Origin: Candidatus Babelota bacterium
GTDB taxonomy: Bacteria > Dependentiae > Babeliae > Babeliales > JABCYS01
Direction of reading: 5' to 3'
Assembly: GCA_013290085.1 (NCBI GenBank)
Contig: JABCYS010000048.1
Span: 1-7,054 of the forward strand
DNA: 7,054 nucleotides
Notes under the pieces: model-generated
The model's input: only the letters and a program-made list of their open reading frames with translations
Told to the model about the DNA's origin: nothing
Database searches by the model: none
In this document: piece by piece, positions 1 through 6,879 of the stretch
Position numbering within the stretch: position 1 is the stretch's first letter
Layout of the letters: each line of letters starts with the position of its first letter
Translations under genes and position numbers: made by a program

Positions 1-37
1 CTCATTAAAAAAAAAGAAAATTTTTTTAGGAAAAATT

Positions 38-1039
38 ATGGCTCAAGAAACTATCATTTTAACCGGCGACCGTCCCACTGGATCACTGCACCTTGGACAT
101 TATGTGGGGTCACTTGCCAATCGAATTGAATTACAACATAAACATAAACAGTTCGTTATGATCGCAGATGCGCAAGCACTGACTGATAATTATGAACATC
201 CGGAAAAAGTGAGAGAAAATGTGCTTCAGGTAATGCTTGATTATCTGGCAGTTGGCATAGATCCAAAAAAAACCACCATCTTTATTCAATCCATGATCCC
301 CCAGCTTGCAGAACTAACCCTGTACTATATGAATTTAGTAACGGTTGCCCGTGTTGGTCGAAACCCTACGGTTAAGACAGAGATTAACCAAAAAGGTTTT
401 GGCGAATCAGTTCCCGTAGGCTTTTTTGTGTACCCCATAAGCCAAGCAGCCGACATAACTGCTTTCAAAGCAAATTTAGTTCCCGTTGGCGAAGACCAAT
501 TGCCCATGATTGAACAGGCGAATGAAATAGTTCGTTCATTCAATCGTATTTATAAAAAAGAGGTCCTTGTTGAATGCAAAGCCTTGGTTCCAAAAATGGC
601 ACGACTTCCTGGCATTGATGGCAAGGCAAAGATGAGTAAATCACTGGGCAATGCCATCTATCTTTCAGATTCTAATGACGCACTCGCCCAAAAAGTTAAA
701 AGCATGTACACCGACCCGGATCATCTACGAGTAACTGATCCGGGGAAGATAGAAGGCAATGTAGTTTTTTCATACCTGGATCTATTTGACTCCAATGCAC
801 ACGAGGTATCAGAACTGAAAGCTCATTATCAGAAAGGTGGTCTTGGTGATATGGTGGTGAAAAAGAGACTGCTGGAAATTCTAGAAGCATTTATTGCGCC
901 CATACGTCAGCGCCGCCAAGAACTGGCAAAAGACCCACAGAGTGTCATGAATATTCTACTGACAGGTACTGAGCATGCTGAGCAAGTCGCAGCAAAAACG
1001 TTGGCTGACGTAAAACAGGCTATGTTTTTAAACTACTAA
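38..1039 (+). CDS. trpS: Tryptophan--tRNA ligase (TrpRS)
   Basis: This cytoplasmic class I aminoacyl-tRNA synthetase activates tryptophan with ATP and loads it onto tRNA-Trp. At 333 residues it has the usual bacterial TrpRS length. The HIGH-type signature is HLGH at residues 18-21, inside a [17 protein letters not shown] context. A conserved GEDQ lies at 151-154 in the Rossmann core, and the KMSKS loop is at 198-202, preceded by LPGIDGKA. The GDRPTG opening, the RNPTVKTE block (about 108-115) and the YTDPDH block resemble the TrpRS subtype I remember from streptococci and lactobacilli more than the Geobacillus type. The ATG start is supported by AGGA at 28-31, six bases upstream. The 37 bases before it are almost pure A and T runs, and the promoter is not visible. 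The stop is TAA. No defect is seen, and the family assignment is firm. Confidence 0.97.
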   Translation: MAQETIILTGDRPTGSLHLGHYVGSLANRIELQHKHKQFVMIADAQALTDNYEHPEKVRENVLQVMLDYLAVGIDPKKTTIFIQSMIPQLAELTLYYMNLVTVARVGRNPTVKTEINQKGFGESVPVGFFVYPISQAADITAFKANLVPVGEDQLPMIEQANEIVRSFNRIYKKEVLVECKALVPKMARLPGIDGKAKMSKSLGNAIYLSDSNDALAQKVKSMYTDPDHLRVTDPGKIEGNVVFSYLDLFDSNAHEVSELKAHYQKGGLGDMVVKKRLLEILEAFIAPIRQRRQELAKDPQSVMNILLTGTEHAEQVAAKTLADVKQAMFLNY

Positions 1040-1055
1040 TTGGTGGTGAGGCATC

Positions 1056-1071
1056 AAGCTCTAGCTTTTTT
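1056..1071 (+). terminator. Weak candidate terminator after trpS
   Basis: A 4-bp stem (AAGC 1056-1059 with GCTT 1064-1067, loop TCTA) runs directly into six T residues (1066-1071), 17 bases after the trpS stop. The stem is short for an intrinsic terminator, so it may be leaky. A second, better-paired hairpin follows at 1086-1103. Either could separate trpS from the downstream pair, or trpS transcription may read through. Confidence 0.3.
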
Positions 1072-1085
1072 GAAGCGATTTAACT

Positions 1086-1103
1086 AAACCTAGAGATAGG
1101 TTT
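1086..1103 (+). promoter_or_regulatory. Perfect hairpin with GAGA tetraloop before the beta-helix gene
   Basis: AAACCTA (1086-1092) pairs perfectly with TAGGTTT (1097-1103) around a GAGA loop, a GNRA-type tetraloop. It is followed by one more T, then C and an A-run leading into the Shine-Dalgarno site AAGGAG (1110-1115) of the gene at 1122. It may be a 5' mRNA stabiliser or translation-modulating hairpin, or part of the trpS 3' end. The T tract behind it is only about four bases long, so termination is the weaker reading. Confidence 0.45.
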
Positions 1104-1121
1104 TCAAAAAAGGAGAAAGAG

Positions 1122-2435
1122 ATGAAGCGTTCTTTAAAGTTTTCCATGTTTAATTTTTTACTCGGTGTACCCTTCTTGTTACAGGCGGCACCTATTAACT
1201 TTATAGCTCCCGAACAGATATCTTCCCCTGGTTTTGCTATCGCAAGTTCTGGTTTGTATGTGCTTACCGATGATGTTGAATATGCAGCTGGGGAAACGGC
1301 AATCACCATAGCCGCGGATCATGTCACGTTAGATTTAAATGGCAAAAACATCCAGAGCTCGGATGGCGGAAAAACGGGGATCCTCGTATCCGCTACTAAA
1401 AAAAATGTCATCATAAAAAATGGTGGGGTGAGTGGGTTTTCTTCAAATAACATTCGCGTAGAGGCCGGAGCAAATAACCTTTCATTTTCCAATCTCATAC
1501 TAACAGGACCAAAGAATGGTAGTGCTGATGGGTTACAATTGGTTGGTGAGGTAGCTTCTCCCATTTATGAGGTCACCCTAGAAAATTGTCGTGCCTCTTC
1601 TTTTGATAGAGGGGTATATGCTTCCCATGCTCATGAAGTGAAGGTTGTTAACTCAACCTTTAATTTTAACCACAAGGTTGGCATAGAGGCTTATGCTTCA
1701 CAGAACTGGCGTGTCACCAAATGCCAAGCTTCACATCAAAATGGTACAGGGGCAACCGCAGGAATACTGTGTACCGGCGGTAAGAGTTGGCTGCTCCAAG
1801 ATTCAGATTTTAGTAGTAACATAGGTGCGGCAGGATATGGAGCTATTTTTAATGCTGATGCTGGATTTGCCGGCGGCAGTCATGAAATTGTTTCCTGCAA
1901 TTTTTCTAACAACGGTGGGTTATTGGCTCGAGGGCTTGATCTGCTGGGTGCCAATGTATGCGTAGTAAGAAATTGTAGCTTCAATGGTAATTTTGCAACC
2001 AAGAATGCAGCACGAGGACTCAATATCACTGGTGTAGGACATTACATTGAGCACTGTATAGCAGATGGTAATTATGCAACAACTACCGAACCGTTTGCAG
2101 CAACCGGTATGGTCATTGCTGGATCGGCACATACGGTTGATGGATGTCATGTGGCAGGCAATGTATCAAAAAATGGTTTAGGTATAGGAATTTTAAATTT
2201 TGCTTCCACTGAACGATGTCTTATAAAAAATTGTACCGCTGTGTCCAATTCCACTTCAGGGTTTCAAGACGATTCAAAAGCAGGAGCTAATCTCTGGATA
2301 GGGAACATGGCGTGGGGTCATGGCGAAAAAAACTATGTTGGAGCAGGTCCAGGATTTATAGAATTTACGGCAGGGAAACAGCCAGCATCAGGTACTTTTG
2401 ATGAGCGTGGTGTTGATAATATTTCCGTGAGATAG
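1122..2435 (+). CDS. Exported right-handed parallel beta-helix repeat protein
   Basis: This 437-residue protein starts with a Sec signal peptide: MKRSLK, then a hydrophobic core to about residue 20, with likely cleavage near QAA at 21-23. The mature part opens with a block typical of NosD/pectate-lyase-like beta-helices (SGLYVLTDDV at 43-52, then ITIAADHVTLDLNG at 61-74). About ten rungs of 22-31 residues follow to roughly residue 380, rich in Asn, Gly and Ser with short V/I strands. Cysteine or serine recurs once per rung at one position: Cys 156, Ser 178, Cys 201, Ser 228, and Cys 259, 285, 312, 342 and 371. No catalytic residues can be assigned, so an enzymatic role on polysaccharide is possible but unproven; an adhesin or structural surface protein is as likely. 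The start is supported by AAGGAG (1110-1115), six bases upstream. The stop lies 33 bp before the ankyrin gene, so the two are probably co-transcribed. The fold and export are well supported; the function is unknown. Confidence 0.85.
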   Translation: MKRSLKFSMFNFLLGVPFLLQAAPINFIAPEQISSPGFAIASSGLYVLTDDVEYAAGETAITIAADHVTLDLNGKNIQSSDGGKTGILVSATKKNVIIKNGGVSGFSSNNIRVEAGANNLSFSNLILTGPKNGSADGLQLVGEVASPIYEVTLENCRASSFDRGVYASHAHEVKVVNSTFNFNHKVGIEAYASQNWRVTKCQASHQNGTGATAGILCTGGKSWLLQDSDFSSNIGAAGYGAIFNADAGFAGGSHEIVSCNFSNNGGLLARGLDLLGANVCVVRNCSFNGNFATKNAARGLNITGVGHYIEHCIADGNYATTTEPFAATGMVIAGSAHTVDGCHVAGNVSKNGLGIGILNFASTERCLIKNCTAVSNSTSGFQDDSKAGANLWIGNMAWGHGEKNYVGAGPGFIEFTAGKQPASGTFDERGVDNISVR

Positions 2436-2468
2436 CTGACCAAGATTTTTTAAAAAGAGGAGGATATT

Positions 2469-3611
2469 ATGAAGAAAATAATGATCAGTTTGTTAGCGTT
2501 GTCTTTACTGGAATCTAACGTGTTAATGGCTGGGTCAGGGGACCTCGCTGGAAGTAAGCCCAGGCCCTCCGATCCCCCGCCATTTGATTTTTCAAGTTTG
2601 TCTGTAGAAGAACAACAGCTTTTTGAAGCTGTTATAAAGGATACCCAACAGCAGGTACAGTCTCTCCTGAAAAATAAAAAAGTGAGTCCAAATATAAGAG
2701 ACACAAAAGGCAATACGCCGCTGTTTTATGCGCGCACCTTTAAGATGGTAAGGCTTCTGGTTGAAAATGGGGCTGATGTGAATGCCCAAAATAATGAGGG
2801 TTTGGCCAGATTACATATAGATGTAGTAAAGGGTCACCCGAGGATTATAGGATATCTTTTGAATAATAATGCTGATGTAAATATTAAAACTAATAAAAGA
2901 GTCAGGCCGCTTCATCTTGCTACGGTAATATCATATTTTGCTGACCCGATTTGGCTTGGCAGAGTAAAGGCCAAGCTCAGCGCAGCGAGGGTCACAATTA
3001 GAGGTATAGGTGTAGGAGTAATCAGCGCAACACTAGGGGCAGTAGCAGGAGCAGCATTAATAGGAACAGCAGGAGGTGCAGCAATTGGGGCAGGGGTACC
3101 TATTGCTGCCGGAGCGGTAGCAATAGCAGCAGTTGATATTGAAATAAGAAAGAACATAGTTGCTATGCTTTTGGCCAAAGGAGCTGAGCCTAATGCCCAG
3201 GATGATGACGGCAATACCCCATTGCATACACTAGCGGCAGGATCAATCATTAAAACTAAGGAGGATTTCCGCCATGCCGGTGTCTTTATGGCTAAGCAAC
3301 TTATTCTTAACGGTGCAAGCCGTGATATAAGAAACAATATACGCAATGACAATTACCCAAATGGACAAACGCCTTATGACGTAGCAAAAGAATATAAGCG
3401 CATAGATTTATACATTGTTTTAGATCCAAGCTTGCCTCGACCTATCGAAGGAGCGATAAAAGGTATAGAAAAAGGAGCGGAGGCAGCCGGAAGAGAAATT
3501 AAAAAAGGGGCTGAAGCAGTTGGTAAAGGGATTAAAAAAGGAGCGGAAGCAGTGGGAAGAGGTGTCAAGGCAGGATGGGAAGAATCTATGAAGGCCTTAT
3601 CCGCTGACTAA
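2469..3611 (+). CDS. Exported ankyrin-repeat protein with Gly/Ala-rich hydrophobic insert and 11-residue C-terminal repeats
   Basis: The 380-residue product has a signal peptide (MKKIMISLLALSLL, likely cleavage after Ala21) and a Pro-rich linker (30-39). Ankyrin repeats start near 47. The best are 80-110 (GNTPLF, LLVENGADVNAQ), 111-142 (LLNNNADVN), the pair RPLHLAT (146-152) plus LLAKGAEPNAQ (234-244), and 248-288 (GNTPLH, LILNGAS). A degenerate one begins at GQTPYDVA (299-306). Residues 179-223 are almost wholly Gly, Ala, Val and Ile with glycine-zipper spacing, and they fall between the two halves of one ankyrin repeat. The C-terminus (332-372) is a Lys/Glu/Ala/Gly repeat of 11 residues. 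Ankyrin repeats mediate protein-protein contacts, and in intracellular bacteria such proteins are often host-directed. Export plus two membrane-seeking segments suggests envelope or host-membrane association, which is inference. A perfect AGGAGG (2458-2463) lies five bases before the ATG. Tandem stops (TAATAA) close the gene, and a strong terminator follows. Confidence 0.87.
   Translation: MKKIMISLLALSLLESNVLMAGSGDLAGSKPRPSDPPPFDFSSLSVEEQQLFEAVIKDTQQQVQSLLKNKKVSPNIRDTKGNTPLFYARTFKMVRLLVENGADVNAQNNEGLARLHIDVVKGHPRIIGYLLNNNADVNIKTNKRVRPLHLATVISYFADPIWLGRVKAKLSAARVTIRGIGVGVISATLGAVAGAALIGTAGGAAIGAGVPIAAGAVAIAAVDIEIRKNIVAMLLAKGAEPNAQDDDGNTPLHTLAAGSIIKTKEDFRHAGVFMAKQLILNGASRDIRNNIRNDNYPNGQTPYDVAKEYKRIDLYIVLDPSLPRPIEGAIKGIEKGAEAAGREIKKGAEAVGKGIKKGAEAVGRGVKAGWEESMKALSAD
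3462..3560 (+). repeat. Three tandem 33-bp coding repeats (11-residue units)
   Basis: Three consecutive 33-bp units encode GIEKGAEAAGR, EIKKGAEAVGK and GIKKGAEAVGR. A partial fourth (GVKAGWEE) follows to about 3584. The DNA copies differ mainly at synonymous or conservative positions (for example ggagcgg, ggggctg and ggagcgg for the GA-E start), so the repeat has drifted but is kept at protein level. The unit fits an amphipathic alpha-helix with 11-residue periodicity. Confidence 0.85.
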
Positions 3612-3710
3612 TAAATTTTTAACACCATTTCTTTACCATGAAGAAAAAAGAGGGCGCGTAAATTTAAGTAAAAAACCAGCAATAACAAGGCACTATTAAC
3701 TCAAGCAAAG

Positions 3711-3748
3711 AAAGACCAGTCATTTCCAGTGGCTGGTCTTTTACTTTT
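3711..3748 (+). terminator. Strong intrinsic terminator of the beta-helix/ankyrin unit
   Basis: AAAGACCAG (3711-3719) pairs perfectly with CTGGTCTTT (3733-3741). The stem can extend inward by four more pairs, two of them G-T, to a five-base loop at 3724-3728. A T-rich tail (TTTTACTTTT) follows. The hairpin lies 100 bases after the ankyrin stop and 55 bases before the next start, so it separates the two transcription units. Confidence 0.88.
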
Positions 3749-3802
3749 CGCCAACTCTTTTGCTAAGATTTTTTTAGAATCAGTCAAGAAAGGAAAAAAA
3801 TA

Positions 3803-4396
3803 ATGAAGAAGCTCTTGAACATTAACGCATTCCCTCTACCTGTTCGTCGGTATGGATTGCCGGTACTTACCCTGGTGATCTTTGGCGTATTGCTTACCAT
3901 AACCGTACGCTATTTATTGCGAGAGTCGCATGTGATCACCGACCGTACTATCGTTGATGATGTTGAGAGGTTGGGGAATATTTTTAAAAAAATTGATGCC
4001 CAATGTGTCATTATGGGATTTGATCGGCAAAAAACTGAAATTGATTTTTTAACAGTCGTACAATTTGTTGGCTCTGAAGTTGGTTCCATGAATCTTATGC
4101 GCCCTAAAAAATGGGCAGGGCCGTATGTTGATGATAACCCCACAGTGCAAGGCAAAGTATATGAAATAGCGCGCACCAATAAAGGATATTTTATTGTTCC
4201 CGGTACCGGGGTGCGCCTCAATAATGGGAAAGTTGTAGGGGAAGATATTGTTCTTGATGAAAAAGCTGATATTGAATCTATGCTTCTTGACCCAAAGACC
4301 CTCAATTTTGAAGGCCGGCCTATGGCAGTCCATATCCCGGTCAGTGGCATTGCCGGTGGCCACGTGCTTGATGCCATGGTTCCTGATGAAGAATAA
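3803..4396 (+). CDS. Single-pass membrane protein of unknown function
   Basis: I do not recognise this 197-residue protein. Basic residues (RR at 15-16) precede one hydrophobic segment at about 18-38 (GLPVLTLVIFGVLL...), which should anchor a soluble domain of about 155 residues, probably on the outer side of the inner membrane. The soluble part looks like a compact folded domain: a helix at about 48-64, KKWAGPYVDDNP (102-113), GKVYEIA (117-123), GYFIVPGTGVRLNNGKVVGED (128-148), and a final strand region ending PVSGIAGGHVLDAMV. The W-x-GPY and G-V-x-L-NG pattern loosely recalls pseudopilin or secretion-pilin beta-sheet domains, but there is no prepilin cleavage motif, so this is only a hint. 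AGGA (3791-3794) lies eight bases before the ATG. The gene has its own space after the strong terminator and ends one base from the convergent helicase stop. Confidence 0.8.
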   Translation: MKKLLNINAFPLPVRRYGLPVLTLVIFGVLLTITVRYLLRESHVITDRTIVDDVERLGNIFKKIDAQCVIMGFDRQKTEIDFLTVVQFVGSEVGSMNLMRPKKWAGPYVDDNPTVQGKVYEIARTNKGYFIVPGTGVRLNNGKVVGEDIVLDEKADIESMLLDPKTLNFEGRPMAVHIPVSGIAGGHVLDAMVPDEE

Positions 4397-4397
4397 T

Positions 4398-6677
4398 TTA
4401 GATTGATTGCAAAAAGGTTGATGAGATTTTTTTAGTGCCAGCCTTGAACCGTACGGTGACATTCAAACTACCGTCACTCTTTTTTTCAATCTCTTCCACA
4501 ATACCGACACCAAACTTTTCATGTTTTACCGGCTGATTTTTCTTAATGGTACTAGAACCCGGTTTGGTTTTTGATGTGAGGTTTGATTTTTTTGATTGGG
4601 CTTTGACGGGTGCCGTCTTTTCCTTCTGTGAAAAGCCAAAGGTCATGATTGAAGGCGCAATGATCTGCTGCTTTAAATTAAGCCACTCTGAAAAATAAGT
4701 TTGCATGTGCCTCTGTTGCCAGTGTGAACAATCTTCCACCTTCGCCAAGTTGCTTGGAATCTCATCTAAAAAGCGAGAGGGTATTTGATGCTCCATCTGC
4801 CCATAGGTGTTTCGATAGCGGGTGTGGGTGAGCAATAAGCGCTCGCGGGTTCGTGTAATGCCGACATACAGGAGCCGCCGCTCCTCTTCTAAGGCCGCAC
4901 TCTCAAAAAGAGAGCGACTGCTGGGCAGTACCCCCTCTTCAAGGCCGGTGATTATGACATTATCAAACTCAAGTCCTTTGGCAGCATGCAACGTCATGAG
5001 TTGTACGTGCTCTAATTTATTTTCAGTATCACTGTTTTTTTCTTGCATGAGTGCAACAGTGTCTAAAAAGCCGCTTATGGTAACAATGCCCTGATCCTCA
5101 AAATGTTGTATCGCCTGAATTAATTCTTTGACGTTGGCTATTTTGTCTTGTGCTTGTTCTGGATCATGTTCATTGCGTAAATATTCAGCATAACTCGTGC
5201 TCTTTAAAATTTTTTCTGTTGCAACAGAAGTTTTGTCAGCAGCCGAATGATGTTCAAAGATAGAAAGGAATTTTGTAAGACCTTCCTGTTTTACCTTGGT
5301 AATTTTATCCTGATCTATAAGTTCCTTGCATACCTGTGCAAAAGTGAGGAATGGTTGCTCATTCCAGAGTTCATAAACCTGTTCTTCAAATTTCTCACCA
5401 AGCCCACGTGAAGGGGTATTAACTACCCGGAAAAATGAAACGCGATCAAAAGGATTAACCATGAGCCTCAGGTAAGCGAGAATGTCTTTAATTTCTGCGC
5501 GCTCATAAAATTGAATGCCGCCAATGATCCGGTACGGAATAGAGTTTTTAATGAGCACTTCTTCAAGCGTACGTGATTGATAATGGGCGCGGTAAAGTAT
5601 GGCTGCAGATTTTAATGAACTAACTCGTGATAAAGAGTGTAAATAGGTAGCGATGGCATCAGCTTCCTGGTAGTTAGACAGGCAGCTAAGAACTCTAATG
5701 CGATCAGTTCCTTTTTTATCGGACCATAATGATTTTGGATTTCGATTTTCATTGTTGGTGATTATACCGTTAGCAGCATCAAGTACTTGCTGTACGGAGC
5801 GATAGTTCTGGTCAACCGTAATAAGCTGTGTGGCAGGAAAATCTTTTTTAAAGTTCATGATGTTGGCAACCGTGGCGCCTCGCCATGAATAAATGGACTG
5901 GTCTTCATCGCCAACAGCGCATAACGAATCAATGGCAAACTTTTTTTTATCGAGTGCCATGTGCTTGAGAAGTTCATGCTGGGTAATGTTGGTGTCTTGA
6001 TATTCATCAACCAAAATATGGCGGATGTTGGTATGAAAATTTTCTTTAAATGTTTTTGCGCTCTGAAAAATTTTCAACGCTTCAATGAGTAAATCATCAA
6101 AATCAAAACATTTAGCCAACTCTTTTTCCGTTTCATAGGCTGCATAGAGTTGACGGATGAGGGGATCGGTGTTTGCAGGCAACTCGAGCGTTTGCTTTTG
6201 GGGCAGTACACTATTTTTGATTTTAGAGATGTGATAGGCAACTTGTTTGGCCGTAATTTTTTTACCACTATGAGACTTGGTAATAAGTCTGCTAATAATT
6301 TTACGCTGATCCTCTTCATCCAAAATAGAAAAAGTAGGATGTTTCAGAAGATGAGGATTTGTTTTTAAAAGTTGTAAACAATAGGCGTGGAAGGTTCCCA
6401 CAAAGGGCATAGCCCCCTTTTTATCAAGAAAGGTAGCGATGCGCTCTTTCATCTCGGTAGCGGCTTTGTTAGTAAACGTGAGTGCAACAATAGATGATGG
6501 CGCTATATTTTTATTTAAAATGAGGTGGGTGATTCGCGCGGTAATAACACGTGTTTTGCCAGAACCTGCACCTGCAACAACTAGAAGTGGTCCCTCGCCG
6601 TGGAGGACTGCTTGTTGTTGGAGGGGATTAAGGTTTTCTTGTAAAAATGTTTCGAAGTTTTTTTTATGGGTGCTCAT
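4398..6677 (-). CDS. UvrD/PcrA-type superfamily 1A ATP-dependent DNA helicase
   Basis: This 759-residue protein carries all SF1A helicase motifs in order: Walker A GAGSGKT (36-42), Ia ALTFTNKAATEMKER (65-79), II DEYQDT (224-229), III VGDEDQSIYSWRGA (255-268), IV QNYRS (290-294), V LMTLHAAKGLEF (560-571) and VI LLYVGITRTRERL (602-614). A Lys/Ser-rich linker (about 684-716) leads to a C-terminal VKHEKFGVGIVEEI module (717-730), the small domain that PcrA/UvrD use to bind RNA polymerase. Length and layout match PcrA/UvrD, which unwind DNA 3' to 5' in excision repair, mismatch repair and replication restart. Rep is less likely given that C-terminal module. The ATG at 6677 fits the usual short N-terminus, but no close Shine-Dalgarno is seen; the nearest purine run (AAAGGG) is over 20 bases upstream. 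The gene shows no truncation. Confidence 0.95.
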   Translation of the reverse strand: MSTHKKNFETFLQENLNPLQQQAVLHGEGPLLVVAGAGSGKTRVITARITHLILNKNIAPSSIVALTFTNKAATEMKERIATFLDKKGAMPFVGTFHAYCLQLLKTNPHLLKHPTFSILDEEDQRKIISRLITKSHSGKKITAKQVAYHISKIKNSVLPQKQTLELPANTDPLIRQLYAAYETEKELAKCFDFDDLLIEALKIFQSAKTFKENFHTNIRHILVDEYQDTNITQHELLKHMALDKKKFAIDSLCAVGDEDQSIYSWRGATVANIMNFKKDFPATQLITVDQNYRSVQQVLDAANGIITNNENRNPKSLWSDKKGTDRIRVLSCLSNYQEADAIATYLHSLSRVSSLKSAAILYRAHYQSRTLEEVLIKNSIPYRIIGGIQFYERAEIKDILAYLRLMVNPFDRVSFFRVVNTPSRGLGEKFEEQVYELWNEQPFLTFAQVCKELIDQDKITKVKQEGLTKFLSIFEHHSAADKTSVATEKILKSTSYAEYLRNEHDPEQAQDKIANVKELIQAIQHFEDQGIVTISGFLDTVALMQEKNSDTENKLEHVQLMTLHAAKGLEFDNVIITGLEEGVLPSSRSLFESAALEEERRLLYVGITRTRERLLLTHTRYRNTYGQMEHQIPSRFLDEIPSNLAKVEDCSHWQQRHMQTYFSEWLNLKQQIIAPSIMTFGFSQKEKTAPVKAQSKKSNLTSKTKPGSSTIKKNQPVKHEKFGVGIVEEIEKKSDGSLNVTVRFKAGTKKISSTFLQSI

Positions 6678-6757
6678 AACAATCTTTGAAAAAAAATTTT
6701 CCCTTTAGTTTAGAGCAAAAAGTTTTTTTCAAAAGAAGAAGTTGCAGTGTGGTTGCT

Positions 6758-6800
6758 CCAAAGTGGTAATGTCCTATTGTTCACCAAAGTAGAAATGTCC
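6758..6800. repeat. Imperfect 17-bp direct repeat, 26-bp period
   Basis: CCAAAGTGGTAATGTCC (6758-6774) and CCAAAGTAGAAATGTCC (6784-6800) match at 15 of 17 positions. Weaker echoes follow: CCAAGT at 6813-6818 with AATGTGCC at 6824-6831, and CCAAAGT again at 6831-6837. The reverse-complement reading is GGACATTTCTACTTTGG. Repeated short boxes like this are typical of multi-site protein binding, for example transposase sites at insertion-sequence ends or an operator array. No transposase gene is in the window. Confidence 0.65.
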
Positions 6801-6850
6801 GCCTTGAGGCCTCCAAGTCCTTCAATGTGCCCAAAGTCTTTTCTTTTGTG

Positions 6851-6860
6851 ATTACGTAAT
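6851..6860. promoter_or_regulatory. Perfect 10-bp palindrome ATTACGTAAT
   Basis: ATTACGTAAT is exactly self-complementary and lies 54 bases before the start at 6914, within the likely promoter zone. Its size suits a dimeric regulator site, but short A/T-rich palindromes also occur by chance, so the call is tentative. Confidence 0.3.
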
Positions 6861-6879
6861 GCTATGCAGAGTAAAGTAC

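Noticed and set aside
2912..3352. 146-codon open frame on the minus strand across the ankyrin gene
   Set aside because: Its Ala/Pro/Ile-rich product is the mirror of the Gly/Ala-rich coding stretch on the plus strand. It lacks a credible start context, and the plus-strand gene has clear repeats and a signal peptide.
3462..3590. CRISPR-like array reading of the 33-bp repeats
   Set aside because: The units are directly contiguous with no spacers, are in frame with an 11-residue protein repeat, and lie inside a coding region.
3639..3662. Seven-codon frame (MKKKEGA) between the ankyrin stop and the terminator
   Set aside because: It is too short and has no Shine-Dalgarno. It lies in the 3' untranslated stretch of the unit.
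3764..3780. TAAGAT or TAGAAT as a -10 box for the membrane-protein gene
   Set aside because: Each is close to consensus, but no fitting -35 hexamer lies at 16-18 bp, so a promoter cannot be claimed, although one is expected after the strong terminator.
3910..4462. Two overlapping minus-strand open frames (155 and 137 codons) across the membrane-protein gene
   Set aside because: They overlap each other in different frames and show no domain signs. The plus-strand frame has a Shine-Dalgarno, a membrane segment and a sensible ending.
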